From: Membranipora membranacea
Lineage: Eukaryota > Bryozoa > Gymnolaemata > Cheilostomatida > Membraniporidae
Length of the DNA: 64,000 nucleotides
Direction: 5' to 3'
Assembly (NCBI GenBank): GCA_914767715.1
Contig: OU612065.1
Coordinates: forward strand, 19,900,001-19,964,000
Shown here: positions 10,623 to 23,662 of the stretch, piece by piece
How positions within the stretch are numbered: the stretch's first letter is position 1
Layout: every line of letters begins with the position of its first letter
Translations under genes and position numbers: made by a program
The notes under the pieces: generated by a model
Database searches by the model: none
Told to the model about the DNA's origin: nothing
What the model saw: only the letters and a program-made list of their open reading frames with translations

Positions 10623-13130
10623 AATCTTTTCGTTTCGTTTCACCATGATGGAAATCAAAAGCATTCCATTCGAATTGTCCGCTCACAATGTTTGTAAGCA
10701 CAGAAAACTCTTAGTAATGAGTATGATGACCCGACAAAATACTTATGTTCAACTCTTCTGTGTTGTGCCATACCCTACGTTATATTTTGTGCAATCTGTT
10801 AACATTGGCAGCAACTGCATAAACTGAATACATCAGCTAAACTATGCTAGCAGAATTATCAGAAAACTTTGCTACTAATAAAAATGTACAACATCGCTCA
10901 CCAGTAGTTGAGCAAGGAATAACTTTGTATCAATTGTCCTACATGCCTAAGTGGAGAGAAGTGATATGTGAATGAGGCCATATTTTCCACAGAAGCACTG
11001 TCTACTGAAAATATGCTGACTGATGCTAAAAAAACTCAAACTTGGTGTCACAGCAAGTAGTATGAGTACTGATTATTGGCATAGTCTAAACTACGCTACT
11101 TGTGATTATTGAGAGTGAATGGCTCTCAGCTATTTCTATCTGTTATCCAAATATGCTCTGAGCATGGAGTTAGCTCTGAATGTTATGGAATGTGGGCTGA
11201 GGGAGGCAAAGGCAAATCAATTATTGTAAGCCTGGTATATATTAATTACCTGTCTACAAAGGAGCTCTTGATGTTATACTATATCATTCTCAGCCATCTC
11301 AGTTATATAGTGTACAGGAAGCAATTTTGGCATTTTTCTCTCTCACTCTTGGATGGCAGTTGCCTAGTAGGTGTTGGCACTAGTTCAGATAGTATTAAAA
11401 TGTTAAACCAGTGGCAACACCGTTTAAAGTAATAAATTTTAATCTGTCAGCTTGAGTGCCACAAGCAGGGAGGTTAGCCAAAAACAGGCATAATAACATA
11501 ATTACCGTGATATCCTTGTTGTCAAAATTCTTAATTATCAAATTAAGTTATAATTAAAACTGTTTGTTAATCGTTCACACACATTTCATTGCACTTGTAA
11601 CAAGTCATCATGATACAACTGTGGAATCAGAGAGACAGGAGTCATTGTAAGCTGACCTAACATCCTGTTTTTTTGCTGCTGATAATTAATGCGGTGAGTT
11701 TTTAGTTTCACGAATATTCATTTTTATAATGATGGTTGTTTGGGTGGAAGTGCAATCATGATCATTCTTTAACAGAAGAGTGAGGGGGCGGGAAGTTGTA
11801 TCATTTTATGCAAAATACTAGATAATTGTCCAAATTCCATTTGTATAATTTATCAAATTATTTCACCAAACTCTGCTTCAAAGCTCACCATTGTACAGAG
11901 TTATTATGCCAAGAATGAGATTGCCTCGCAAAAAAACTTCAAATTCTCTGGCGCCCTTATTCTCCAGTATTTGTAACAATGTTTCATTGATTTTCTACGC
12001 TTCTTGGTCAACAACAGTTGAGCCAGCATTATATGATAATATGTGTGTTTACCACAGGGTTGTCCATTTTTTTAAATCTACTGGTACCTTTTAAGTTCTG
12101 TGAAGGTTGCCTATGAATGCCAGTGTAAACAAAGTTAACATTCTGACTGGCTTATCTTGATTATGACTTCATGGGTAAATAACTTGGATACCAACAATAC
12201 ATCCAATTATGCTTGGCTAAGATGTTGATGTCAAGTGAAAGGTAAACAATTGGCAAATAGACACTGTGAGAATCTTGTTCAAATTCAATAAGCTAATCTC
12301 AGTGAAAATGATCCCGCAGATTAAACTGTACATTGTAGCCTTTAAAAAGAAACAAGAGAATGCTAGCGCTAACTGCAGCTTGCGTCAGTAAATGAGTGAA
12401 TGGCGACAGCAAGAAACATTGGTCACGGAACCCAAATATTTGATTACCATCATAAATGGATCACTCAGTGAGATTTCTAAGGCAGGTTCTCAAATTTCTT
12501 TTTGGTGAACAGAGGCTCAAGGAAAGAGGGCCATTCATTGTCAATTTTGGGTCCAGGTTTGACAGTAAGCTTGCGGATGTTGGTGGAAGTGGTCCCATCA
12601 ATCCCTCGTCAAGGACTTCCTTCACCTTCGTTTATCTAAATCTTAAGGTGAATCAAAATAGCTCAGCAAATTGCAGGCATAGACAGACTTTACAGATCAA
12701 TCTCTCCCACATTATAATATAAAGTAATTGTATCATAGTCCTCATTATTATGTTACGGAAGGGATTATCAGGTGTGTTTTTGTATCTTCTAAGTCTCCTC
12801 TGGAACTCAAACATTTATTTGACTCTACCTCTACTTCGTTGCGAATGGGTTGGGAACTCAATCCATCCCTGAGATGCGACTGTCAACACAAACTCCATTG
12901 GGGTGATTATTAAACAGCCAATCATAATCATCATTGGATATCCAAAAGATAGCACACACCAGGAAATCATTCTTGCATTGTTCAGTATTGTCTTTAGGTG
13001 GCATGACTTTTCTTCCATGTCTGAGCTGAGATATAATTCCCATTGGAGATAAACAGACAGCAATTCATTTAGAGTTCTCTCATCGCTTTGTATGGATATA
13101 ACAGGATACCACATTGTTTTACAAATCTAT
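10623..13130. other. No gene recognised
   Basis: Short open frames only, none with a known domain. The end of the interval is the upstream region of the membrane-protein gene that starts at 13136. Confidence 0.45.
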
Positions 13131-13135
13131 TGAGG

Positions 13136-14062
13136 ATGGAAGGCAGGACGGAATTCATTGATCTGTATTATTCTAAGGACCATGAGCATGAAAGTCACAC
13201 AATAAAATCTGGTGAACATGAATCCGCAGATGATCAACTTTATGACTATGCCTATGTCGTGACCACTCCAACAGCTGAAAGAAAGGACATGACAGTGAGC
13301 GGGGAGCATCATCAGGGTACTGATAACACCAGCGTTACTGAACATGAGTATGGTTATGCAGACAACAATGATGAATGGCCTGTAAATTCAACTGGGACTG
13401 ACCATAGCAAACGAAGTGAGTATTAAATTTATCTTTGATGATAACAAAATGTTGGTTTGATATTCTGGTCCCATGGGAATCGAGTGAGTAGTACGTTTTT
13501 TCTTCTGACAATCTTTTGTAATCAGCTTTCTACTTTGGTTTGTTTAGACATGGAGACCCATAAGACTGCAGCTCGGAGGAACACTTACATCATGGGCAAT
13601 GAGGAGAAACAAGTGAAACCTTCAATCAGATCATTAAAACATCAAATCTCTACAAACTCTGGCAAACTCAATATGGACAAAGAGGAAAACATATACATGT
13701 CAACTGATCACCCTCAGGGAACTCCTCCGAGACTGAAATGTCTTATCTACATAAGTGGAGTCATCATCATCCTAATGGCTGCATTGGTGATCTACCTGAC
13801 AGTTAACAGCATACAACTAAACCAGATGATCAAAGGAATACAAGGTGTGTGTTATCAATGCCCACATGTAACGGATATATCGGATTCATATATTCCCTTT
13901 CACATTTCATATCAGTTAAGCAAATTATTGTTAGTGTGTATGTATCAGTGCAATCAGTATCAATCTTTGAGAATGTATAGCCCATAAAATTCAGATGACA
14001 GCACAATAGATTACACATGTAGCTATTTTGCGGCAGATTCCGGGTCTGCACCACAAGATTGA
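13136..14062 (+). CDS. Predicted type II single-pass membrane protein with tyrosine-rich cytoplasmic tail
   Basis: Three exons fit in phase 1: 13136-13415 (donor GTGAGT), 13548-13844 (acceptor tttag, donor GTGTGT) and 14037-14062 (acceptor gcggcag, ending in TGA), giving 200 residues. There is no signal peptide. Residues 1 to about 155 are hydrophilic with many tyrosines (DLYYSK, QLYDYAYVV, EYGYADNN, NTYIMGN, NIYMST). One hydrophobic segment near residues 160-182 (LKCLIYISGVIIILMAALVI) is preceded by basic residues, which suggests an N-in orientation. The predicted outside part is short. The last exon (DSGSAPQD) is the weakest part of the model; the gene could continue into exons I cannot recognise. 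I do not recognise the family. The tail could be a phosphorylation platform, which is inference only. An in-frame upstream ATG exists at 13088. Confidence 0.5.
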
Positions 14063-14854
14063 TCTTGGCCGCCCCATCTAACAAACCACAAAACCCAGAG
14101 CACATTTCAACCAATCAAGATACCCTAAACAAACAACCTCTGGGGAGCATAATCACATACCACTACACTCATGACACTAAAAGCATCAACACAATCAAGT
14201 TTGGAATCATCATGGTGCCGTTATTTGCGCTGGAACAATTTCTTGAGCGGCACAAAAATGTTTGAATAAAGTTGGTTTCAACCAATTTTGATGAAAATAC
14301 AAGGGTCCAAAGTTTCAAATGGTAGACTTAGAACCACAGTGTATGTTTTGTGACAGCATTTCCCCTGGGCAACGCTCGCAGCGAGGGTCAGCCAGACCTT
14401 ACTTACATAGATCAATGCTTCGGTACTAGATGCCCTATTGAGCTGTTCTTGGGCTCATTTAGAAGCCTAATACCTCTGCTGATTTTCAGTTTTATTTCAT
14501 CGATGTTTTGAGACAACTCAGCTCTTTTGAATATAGCTTTTTCAGCAGCGCAACTGTTTTTGAATATAACACATATTACAACCTATTTTCTGACCAACCT
14601 TTTTATTCTTTCGTACCGTAGTGATATCAATAAGCAATAAATCAATCATTGTTATTATTGCCTTACAGAGATGGCAGTCAAAAATACCAACAAAATCGAT
14701 CAAAACCACCTTCATCTAGCTGAAATATAAAAATAACCGCTCTTAAGCAGATCATTTTATATTTAGTGACTATCCTTGTGACGAGCATAGATATCTTAGA
14801 ATTATAAACTCTTCCTATTCTACGTCATGTATATGTATATGTTAGACTGAAACA

Positions 14855-14913
14855 ACAGGCCTGCTACCACTCCCGACGGGCCGAGCGAAGCGAGGCCCGG
14901 AGGGCAGGCCTGT
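14855..14913. repeat. GC-rich nested hairpin
   Basis: Perfect 10-bp arms (acaggcctgc / gcaggcctgt) enclose a second, inner palindrome cgggcc..gagcgaagcgag..gcccg at 14877-14899. This lies in very AT-rich surroundings, so it stands out in composition. It could be the core of a small foldback-type repeat. Nothing coding is visible around it. Confidence 0.7.
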
Positions 14914-15289
14914 ACCCAAAAGGCATGTATAAAGGGGTTGTCCCCTTTTTAATAAATTTAGTTTGAGAATCCCTAGTTTGGAAATCCCTTTTGTATATGA
15001 AAATTCCAGTGCAACTGCACTGCAGTTTGTTTACAATATTCCTGTATTTAGCTTATAAATTATGATAAACATGTGTTTTAAACTATGTACAACCATTTAT
15101 TATTAAAATAAAAATTATTCACTACCATATTGCTATGACTAGCAGTGATATCATTTTTATCTTTGTTGTGCCCAGTTACTTTGACGTAAATTGTCACAAT
15201 CTCTAGATTTTTCAAAACAAAAGCAGCAAAACCTCATGACAAAGTTTCTCCAAATCTAATTGTGAATCATATAGTTTGCTTTACAATTC

Positions 15290-15448
15290 ATGCTCTGCAA
15301 TTTTATGGATGCAATTATTGAGAACCATATCCAGCAAGTGTTTGGCTTTACACCATCAAAGGCTCAGATTGGTACAATAAAATCATGTCTTGTTAAAGAT
15401 ACAATTCTGACAGCAGAAACAGGCTTTGGGAAAAGTCTCATATACCAG
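15290..15448 (+). CDS. RecQ-like helicase first-exon fragment
   Basis: The 53 codons encode the start of a RecQ-type helicase core: residues 18-35 resemble the region that precedes motif I, and residues 43-53 give the Walker A motif TAETGFGKSLIYQ. The exon ends in CAG followed by a GTAGGT donor (phase 0). I could not find exons for the later helicase motifs (DEAH box, motifs III-VI) downstream as far as the lectin gene at 17.6 kb. It is either a truncated gene copy or part of a mobile element. Helicases of this family act on DNA with ATP; a function for this fragment is doubtful. Confidence 0.5.
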
Positions 15449-17540
15449 GTAGGTAGGAATTTGAATAAAGTTACAGTTACTATTCTTCTATGCAGTTGCT
15501 GATCTCTAACTTATGATAATGATGATTAGCCATATTCTTTAATGGACCTTCTGTACTACTCTATACCTATTGAGACAATAAGACTGTTATAGCAGGCCAT
15601 AGAAGGTACATGCCTGGCCTGGCTGCTGTCGTGTCAGTGTCATAACTGTGACCAGCAGCACCCCAACCAAACTCCTCACATTGCAGTATCAATTCCATAG
15701 TCACTGTTTTATTTGTGGAGTTAAAGTGAGTCTTATCCAAATGTGCCAAAGGGTTGTCAAACGCGCTATTGATCTACTGACTGATCTGAGATCTGTGAGT
15801 GTAGTATAACATGTTAGTACAGTAGTGTGATTGTCACCGGGAGGTACCCTGAGTAGTTCACAGGAAGCAAGACTAAAAACTCTAACCTATGAATGTAAAT
15901 GATACATTGTGTATCATTGAATCCGAAGGGCCGTCGAGCACAAAGATAGAGACTGTTGTTTCAGTCTATGTATATGTAACAGTGAGAAAGGTTTTCATGG
16001 TTCTATTTTATGGCTTGAGAAAAAATATATTGGTAATATTTCACACACTATCAAAAAAAAACAGTATTGGTACCAGCCATTAAAATGTGTTTCAGGCCTC
16101 TACACAACAGTCAAACATCTCAAAATAATTGTCCAGGTCTATGAATGGAAATGGCCTACATGGTTACCTGGAGCAGATGTTAAATGAGCGTTAATTCTAT
16201 TTAGTATTTGATCATGATCAACCATGTAGAGATCCGATATTTTGCAGCCGATAATAAATGTATTTATCTATAAGAGCGATTTTGAGTGGAAAAGGCTTGA
16301 ATTTTAAGTGTTCACAGTATCATGCTCTAACATTATTTTTTGTTTTGAATCTTGGCTAAGGAAGCGCATCATAATTTATAACTCAAGTCAATTAATATTT
16401 GACCTGAAAATAAGATTGCTCAGCATATTCCAAAACAAATCGATTACGAGTTCGGAGTTTCAAATATTTCACTCCTTGTAACTGTCTTGTGAAGCAAATC
16501 ACCGATAAAGTTCTTAGCTGTATTATCGTTTCACTTAGCTTTATAGTTTTGGCTTAGATCATCCTTAGTTTTGAAGTGACCAGGTAGACATCTTTTACCT
16601 TCTCTTTTGTTAATCTTCTCTTTAAACTTTTGTCCTTCGCTCACTTCAACAGTAAAAACTTGGATTTTAAAATGAAGTCAAATTTTAAATCCTCAGTTCA
16701 GACCTAAGAATTGAATTCCAAATTCTTATACTCACATCTTACAGGTGAAAATTTACTGCTGCTAAGAAAATGTGTGTTAACTGCATTGATGGTAACCCAT
16801 TGGATGTCGACCCGAAGATGTAAAGCCAAGAAAAGCCAATCATAGTTTTAATCCACATCAAACTTTTAATCTAGTTGTACCAAAATGAATATTTGCAACT
16901 AGAAATAAGACAATGCCAATGGATAATAGCACTATTTTCAGGTCTCCATATTTTTCCCTGATGTAAAAAGCAAGATCCTTAATTTTGACAGCTGATAATT
17001 TGTCATGTATGCATATCCAATCAAATCCTCATCCCTTACTTGAACAGTTTGGGTTCTCTTAAATCCTCATTCCTCAACTGTGAGTGGGGATTCAGCATTC
17101 TAGATTACAACCAATTTCAAGCTAAAAAGTTGAACTAGCCGCAGCCGACATGTTTCTGAAGCCAGCACATGAAACCAATTGAAACAGTCCTACTTAGATT
17201 TTGTAGCCTTCCTTACTGAACATTTATTCTCAGAAGAATGATTAATTCAGTTTAGACCTTAGTGCAATTTTTTTCATTTACTTTATACACTTGGTCATGT
17301 TTAACTGCCCTATTTAACAGGCATTCTGATTTAGGGCTTGCATGCGGTAGTGAACCTATACCATACCGACCAGAACCCGCTACTCCTTTTTCAAAGAAGC
17401 AGATGGGGATTTTTATACTGCAGGCTATCACACAGTAGACCCTCCTGTATTTATTGTCCTGATCAAAACAGTTCTGGTTAGGATGATTGACTTGCCAGTG
17501 CCAAATTGTGTAGATTCAATGCGTCTCTAATAATGTAGAT
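15449..17540. other. No gene recognised
   Basis: No helicase continuation, no recognisable lectin signal exon and no RNA gene were seen. The signal exon of the 17.6-kb lectin gene, if separate, should lie here. Confidence 0.45.
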
Positions 17541-17628
17541 TATTTGCAAGATACTGTAGCCATTGAGTACATATATTGTATTTCTTTCGTTATCAACTTA
17601 CTGACTGATCAGCTTGTTCCTACATCAG

Positions 17629-18380
17629 GTAGATTGAATGCTGCGTGCTCAGGTGACTATAGAATGGTAGTACACGAGGATGGGTTCGAGTCCTACCTAT
17701 GGCTCAACAAAGTCAAGGCCAATTACGCTGATGCCAAAGCCTTCTGCGGTAATAATTCCAACGGCGAATTGGTGACTGCAGAAACAGCATGGAGGAGAGA
17801 GAACCTTGAAAAGTTTGTCACAGACAACTTCAAAGGTATGTTAATTCTCTTTGTTATGATAAATCAAGTTGAAATTCATGTAGGAGAGGAATTATGGAAG
17901 CACCTAGCATATTTTCAGAACCAGCTTGAGGTGCATTTACAGACTTGACAACATCTACTTGCACACAGCAATTGTAATGCAAACATTCAAGGATATCACA
18001 CAATCCTGTCTTGTGGTACCAATGTGCGACAACCCATAAAAAGCTCTATAAGTTTGCAGTCAGCACTAGTCCTTTCTAATGTTAATTTTTCATGTTATTT
18101 AGAAGAAGAAGTAGAGTATATATTTATCGGTGCTCAAGAAGTAGTAAAAGAGGATAGGTTCTACTGGGATGGATTTAGCGAAGCACCATTCTGGGATAAA
18201 TCGAATAAAGATTCACACCCTGAAATTTCCTCATCCTGGGATATTGGTGAGCCTGACTACTCTAACCAAAATGAGTCATGTGTGTGTGTATTGACAAACG
18301 GAAAATGGCATGATTGTAAATGTTTCAATGCTATGAGGATGTACATTTGTGAAGTAAGAAGCTTCGAATATAAATGCTAA
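17629..18380 (+). CDS. C-type lectin, domain exons; start of gene not resolved
   Basis: Exon 17629-17835 (acceptor tacatcag, donor GTATGT, phase 1 to 1) and last exon 18103-18380 (acceptor ttatttag, stop TAA) encode a full C-type lectin domain. Visible landmarks are NAACSGDY at the start, AETAWRRENL in the second helix, FIGAQ, WDGF..APFW, GEPD and WHDCKC, ending in MYICEV. The motif is WHD instead of WND. The cysteine expected in the SCL position is Tyr (ESYLWL), so the N-terminal disulfide cannot form as in the paralogues. No ATG-led signal peptide is in frame; the upstream open stretch (CISFVINLLTDQLVPTSG) resembles a decayed signal peptide fused to the domain exon, as in the two-exon gene at 46.3 kb. 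Either the start lies in an unseen exon or it is lost. A possible poly(A) signal lies at 18708. Confidence 0.75.
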
Positions 18381-18714
18381 ATATGATCAAGGAAGTAAAC
18401 GCTATCATTAATCGTTGCTTTTTTACATAATATATAATTTTTATTTGACTTTCTAAGCAAGAGTTTGTATGTATTATGGTTTAGATGACATAAATTATCA
18501 AATGTGGAAATATTAAATTAGTTATTTCGACTCTCTGACTTTATGATCATTATGATTTAGATTTGTTTATCTTATGTTGTTTGCCATCAAGGATCATCAG
18601 AAGCTATGTTTTTAGATTATTAAAGAGCATAATTCAATTTAATCATGCCAGGAAATTACTTTGTATCCAAGTGCTAGTAGATATTTAATAGTGGTATGAT
18701 GAAGTGAATAAATA

Positions 18715-19843
18715 ATATCAATTACAGTAAAACCATTCTATATACGGTGTTGAATCACCGAACTTGTCCTGTATGAATTCTTAGGCCTCTATACACTGGT
18801 ATGAATAGATTCAATCGAGCACAAAACCTGACAGCTTTGATGGTAGCATTGATTGATGTACCAGTGATGACCTTCTAAATTAAAAACTTTGAAGGTTTTT
18901 AAATCCGCTTTCTACTAGTTACATCCCAGTGAACCAGACCTGCAACCTAAACATATTAACTGAAAACTACCATTGGGAAATTGCTACGAGGGAAACTAAA
19001 CAAAAATAAAGCTCGCAATTTGACTTCTCGCGTTGATGGGGAAGAGGATAAATGTGCTTTCTTGTGAAACATATCATTAACCATGCTAAAAACTGGGTAT
19101 TCTCTGAGCTTGTGGAAAAAAATTGTGGTGAGGCCATAACCAAAAAAACTAAATCCCCAGATCAATACAAGGACAGTCTCCCTATAAATCGCTATGGTTC
19201 CATCTTGTAGACAAATAATCATTAACAAACTCCAGAGTAACTCTGCAGGTATCATCAAGCCCTATCAGTGGGTCTACAAACGCAAAAAAATAGTAACTCT
19301 TGATGTTCTGTTTCATGTCATTGATGATATAATCAGTGATCCTGATTATTTATGCAAAATAAGAACCTATCCATCTTTTCGAAGGCTTTCAGTTGCCTGC
19401 AACCTTCTATTGTGCTGGACACTAGCAATTCAACCTTCAAAAGTATTGACATTTCTTGGTTTCTTGGTAACTCTAAGCTCTTTTGATGAAGCAACTCATC
19501 AAAGATGGCATTGACCCTGATTATGTTGTGCCAACATTTGATCAGTGCTATGGTGCTGGTGTTTTTATCAATTTTTCTCTGTTACTATCATACAATAACT
19601 AAAGAGAGTTCATGCGCTTTGTTACATCATTGCAGTATTAATTTTTACCTTGTCTATTTTTTATTTCCAAAGACTACCACTGTCTCTGGGAATTGCTTAT
19701 TATACATCCAAGAGACCCTGTCGACGGGATACGTATTTTACACTGTTGAAAGCTAAAACTGGAAGACATCCGAATAGCTTTATTTTTACTTTTTATTTGA
19801 CCGCAGCACCCAGCCTTTTTTAGTTTGAAGTTTCGTCAGAATT
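18715..19843. other. No gene recognised; possible degenerate ORF around 19.0-19.5 kb
   Basis: The plus-strand open stretches at 19040-19210 and 19194-19514 have a coding-like amino-acid composition, but I cannot connect them to a family or to splice sites. Confidence 0.3.
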
Positions 19844-20030
19844 CAAATACTTTCTTTTTTTGCCATAGCAGATAAATGATTGTACACATTATCATAACAC
19901 AACAACATAACACCATACACTTGGCGTCTTGATTGTGTTCAAATACTATCCTTTTTGCCATAGCAGATAAAAGAATGTACAAATTATCATAACACACCAC
20001 AAAAACATAACACCATTACTTTGGCTAGGC
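19844..20030. repeat. Tandem duplication, 96-bp unit
   Basis: The segment starting caaatact..c.ttttttgcca occurs at 19844 and again at 19940, with about nine in ten bases shared. Both copies contain gccatagcagataaa and attatcataacaca. Confidence 0.85.
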
Positions 20031-21620
20031 AATACCGTTGTTAACCTCCTAAGCTCTATGTGTGTGTGTGTCTGCACCATAAGATATCATGATGCATGCC
20101 TGTAGTTCTAGGGGAGGCAGGGAGGCACTTCCTACCCTGGAAAGCTAAATACAGTGGCCTAAAAACACTATAAATAAGCTCCTCTGGGATTTCTATTTGC
20201 TAATAATATTCTTTAAATTGCTAACGGCGGAGCTTACAACACCCCTGTTGGTGATACTTTGAGCACGCCTCTTCTACCGTTTCTTTCTAAGCTACAGCCC
20301 TGTGATGTATCATGTGATGTGAATGCCATCTTTATTACAGTATCATATAGGATACTGTGGAATATGCAAATCAGTTAGTTATCTCCCCCTACACATCTTT
20401 AATTTATGCCAATGACACCAGATTATTTTGTTCCAACATAAAAATAAGTCAACATATGCACACTTAACACAGCACGACACGACACATGGTACATCAAGTG
20501 ACAACAAACTCACCAGGAAAGGATTTTTCTGAATGCAGGGCACGAGATATTCAACATAGAAGGCGGCCATGTTCATTGCCAACCAAATGTCAAGCTTCTT
20601 GGTGTGAAGTTTGAGTAACCACCTTAGACTCAAACCCAGTTGCTTTTGTAATCGAGTATACCGAGCCAGCTATCCATGAAATTGTTAGTTAAAGATCAAG
20701 GGTTGCTCCTTATACTTTTTCTCTCTTCTATAAAGCATGTGTGCTATAAAAAATCTCCCATTCTGCACATTGATGGTACCCTCATCTTACTAAAATCGGG
20801 AAGAAGAAATTAGAAAAATACCAAAGGCTCTGCGACTTAGCTGTAGTCCCAGTTGGGGATGATTAAGATATCAGTATATGTTTTTGCCTCATTCTAAAAA
20901 TTGTAATAAATAACATCTATGGCAAACTTTGATCGAACAGCACAAAAGGATCCCAGAATTACACTTGAATATTTTATAGTCTTAATTATTTATACGTGGT
21001 CTTGTTCATTATGACCAATAACTCAATGACGAAAAAAACTTGATGATATATTAAACATACGTATATATTTAGATTCAAATCTGTGCTTTTAAGTGTCATC
21101 TATGTGTATTTGGCCCCAACTAAGTGTCACTCAAAAATAAAGAGTCATTTTATATGACCCACAAAAAAATCATGTCTTGAATCCTCTTAAATAATCATGT
21201 TGGGCATTCTTAACCCAATAGTAATTAATGGTAGATAGAATAGCTTGAGATGGTCGGACAACTCCAATGCAAAGACTGCCCTACACACTGATAGCCACTA
21301 TATATATATGAATAACTCATTGTCCAGGGTTTTTATTGGTACAATAGTGGGATATATAATATCTGACACTTAATTGCAAAAATGTGTATATGTATATACA
21401 TATATACACGTCTTTTTAGATAAAAGCAAATAAACCTGGCTCCAGTCAGCCTCTCCTAGCAGTATGAGATAACCAACTGTAATCCATACAACTCTAATGT
21501 TTCTGTAACTGTCATTATAGTATGATGGTTCAGAACCATAATACATTGGCACTTCCTCCTAATCCTTATCAATAGTCAGGTCATTGCTCCCCACTCAAAT
21601 AACTTGGCCTCTAAATCGAG
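20031..21620. other. No gene recognised
   Basis: AT-rich sequence with a short (TG)n tract near 20060. No coding, RNA or terminal-repeat signal was seen. Confidence 0.45.
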
Positions 21621-21629
21621 TTAGTATAA

Positions 21630-22983
21630 TGGATAAAATGTGGTTATGGCTATTGGCTGAACCCGCATAGAGGGACATGTACAAGTTTTGTCACCACGGA
21701 AATGAATTGGCATGATGCCAAAATATATTGTGAGAGAGCTGGTGAATTCCTGGCATCCTTTGATACTGTTGAATCTGCATCTTGGTTCAGACACCAACAG
21801 CTCACTGCAGGTAAAAAAACAACACACTTTCTTCGGAATTTAATTTACAAGCTCTTGGTTTGAAATATAACTGTATTCGGATAATTACTGGGCTATCAAA
21901 TCCTGTTACAAGTTGTGACTAATGTAACTCAAAGCTTTTGTGCTTTTACTGAGCAAGTATAATTACAACTGGTCAAGCAGTGTATGTTCAACCATCAGAG
22001 AGCTGTGAGGTGTTTTATTTTGTCTCACCATTTTACAATCTACCTATTCATAATGGAATATATCTATCTGATTACCAGATGAGACTATTATGCTATGCAC
22101 ACTCAATGTTATTGTAAGTAAAGATCACCATTGATTAATATAGTTCAGCATTCAATTAGATTCTTTTGTTTTGACTGACTTATGAACTGTTTGATTGTCA
22201 AAATAATTATCCTCTTTATTGTAATTTGCAATGTGTAATGAAGACTAGGAAAATGGATCAGCACCTATCTTATCAGGTTTATTTTTATAGAGAGCACAAC
22301 CATCACTCGCTCATCACACCGCACAGCTAACATACACCCAAATCTGCAGGGTTAGAGTCTCGTAAGGTCATAATTTGTAAGTTCATATTAACCGTTTTTG
22401 ATTATATTATAATGATTGTTTTATGCCAAACCTGCTCTGTTTATGTAATATCGTATAATTTTGAACGTTTATAGAATCTTATCATAACAATTGTCATTTT
22501 TATACAGGTTACGATATCAATACAATCAGTTAACTTTTACGACAAGACCTATCCTGCAACAATAACTTCCAGTATGAAGATTTGACAGATTGTATTTTAT
22601 ATATTTATATTCACTGTCATCCATAGAGTTTTATGTTACTTGTGCAAAATAAGTAGTTAATAGAAATAATTAGCGATTTCATGAATCTTCACTATTGGAC
22701 AAGGGGAGATCATCTGATATGATTTTCACTCTTTTATTCAGGTTGGACTGGTACTGGTAGTGCATGGGTAGCAGGGCGTAGAGAGACATATTTTTATAAC
22801 AATGAGTACAGATGGTATGGCATTAATACAGGGTCGGTAACCATCAGTTACTGGGCTGAAGGCGAACCAAATTACTCAAGCAACATTGTGTGCTTTGGCT
22901 CATGGGAGCCATTGCATTATTACTGGGATGATAGTAATTGTGACTATAGAAGACGTTTTCTCTGTGAGCAACAATCTGTTTAG
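21630..22983 (+). CDS. Divergent C-type lectin with EPN motif; 5' end unresolved
   Basis: Exon about 21630-21810 encodes WIKCGYGYWLNPHRGTC, then FVTTEMNWHDAKIYCERAGE and SASWFRHQQL, and ends at a GTAAAA donor in phase 1. The last exon 22742-22983 (acceptor ttattcag) encodes WTGTGSAWVAGRRETYFYNN, WAEGEPN, NIVCF, WDDSNCDYRRRFLCEQQSV, stop. Cysteine spacing, the EPN tripeptide and the WDD motif mark a C-type lectin domain. EPN is the classical mannose-type ligand/Ca2+ signature, unlike the EPD of its neighbours. It lacks their CxC..CxC pair and has a much longer intron (931 bp). Directly 5' the frame is closed by TAA at 21627, with no acceptor between it and the first codons. The frame may be broken there; an overlapping ATG frame at 21629 is short. 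A poly(A) signal AATAAA lies at 23017. Confidence 0.7.
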
Positions 22984-23030
22984 AGTTTGAGTTATAATGT
23001 GGCCAATATTGTAGCAAATAAAGCTTTCTA

Positions 23031-23615
23031 TCAGACAGTCATCAAGTTAATGATCTATATTATATAGAGTAGGAGAATAAATCTGACCCTAAATAACCAT
23101 GCATGGCTAATTACAAATGGTTGCTCGTCATCATTTCTCATCTTTGATTGGTCAACAAGTTCAAGGACATACCACAACATCCACCTTTAAAATCTTCGCA
23201 AATAGCTGTACTGTGTATTTTACGCTGATCCATTAGTTCATATCAATGCAACAAATAAATGAATGAGTTGCTTCCGTTTGCTTCCATTGATACTGATGAT
23301 CTGTTTTGGAGCAAATCTGGTTTTATAGGGAGAGGGGGACTGAGATAAATGATGGAATCAGTCAGAGAATACAGGCATAATAAGACACCCATTAAGGCCA
23401 CAAATTTGATTTATAATTTGCTGGTAGCAAGGTTCAATATTTTGATAGGTTTTTATCTTGAGTGTGTTCTATCTTGTTTTTTTTGTAATTTGAATATTCC
23501 AAAACAAAATGAAAGTTTGAGCCAGATATCGCACCGTATTTAGGCAGGATGATTTGATGATTTGATGATTTGATGATTTGATGATTTGATGATTTGATGT
23601 TCATACAGTTGAGGT

Positions 23616-23662
<47 letters not shown>

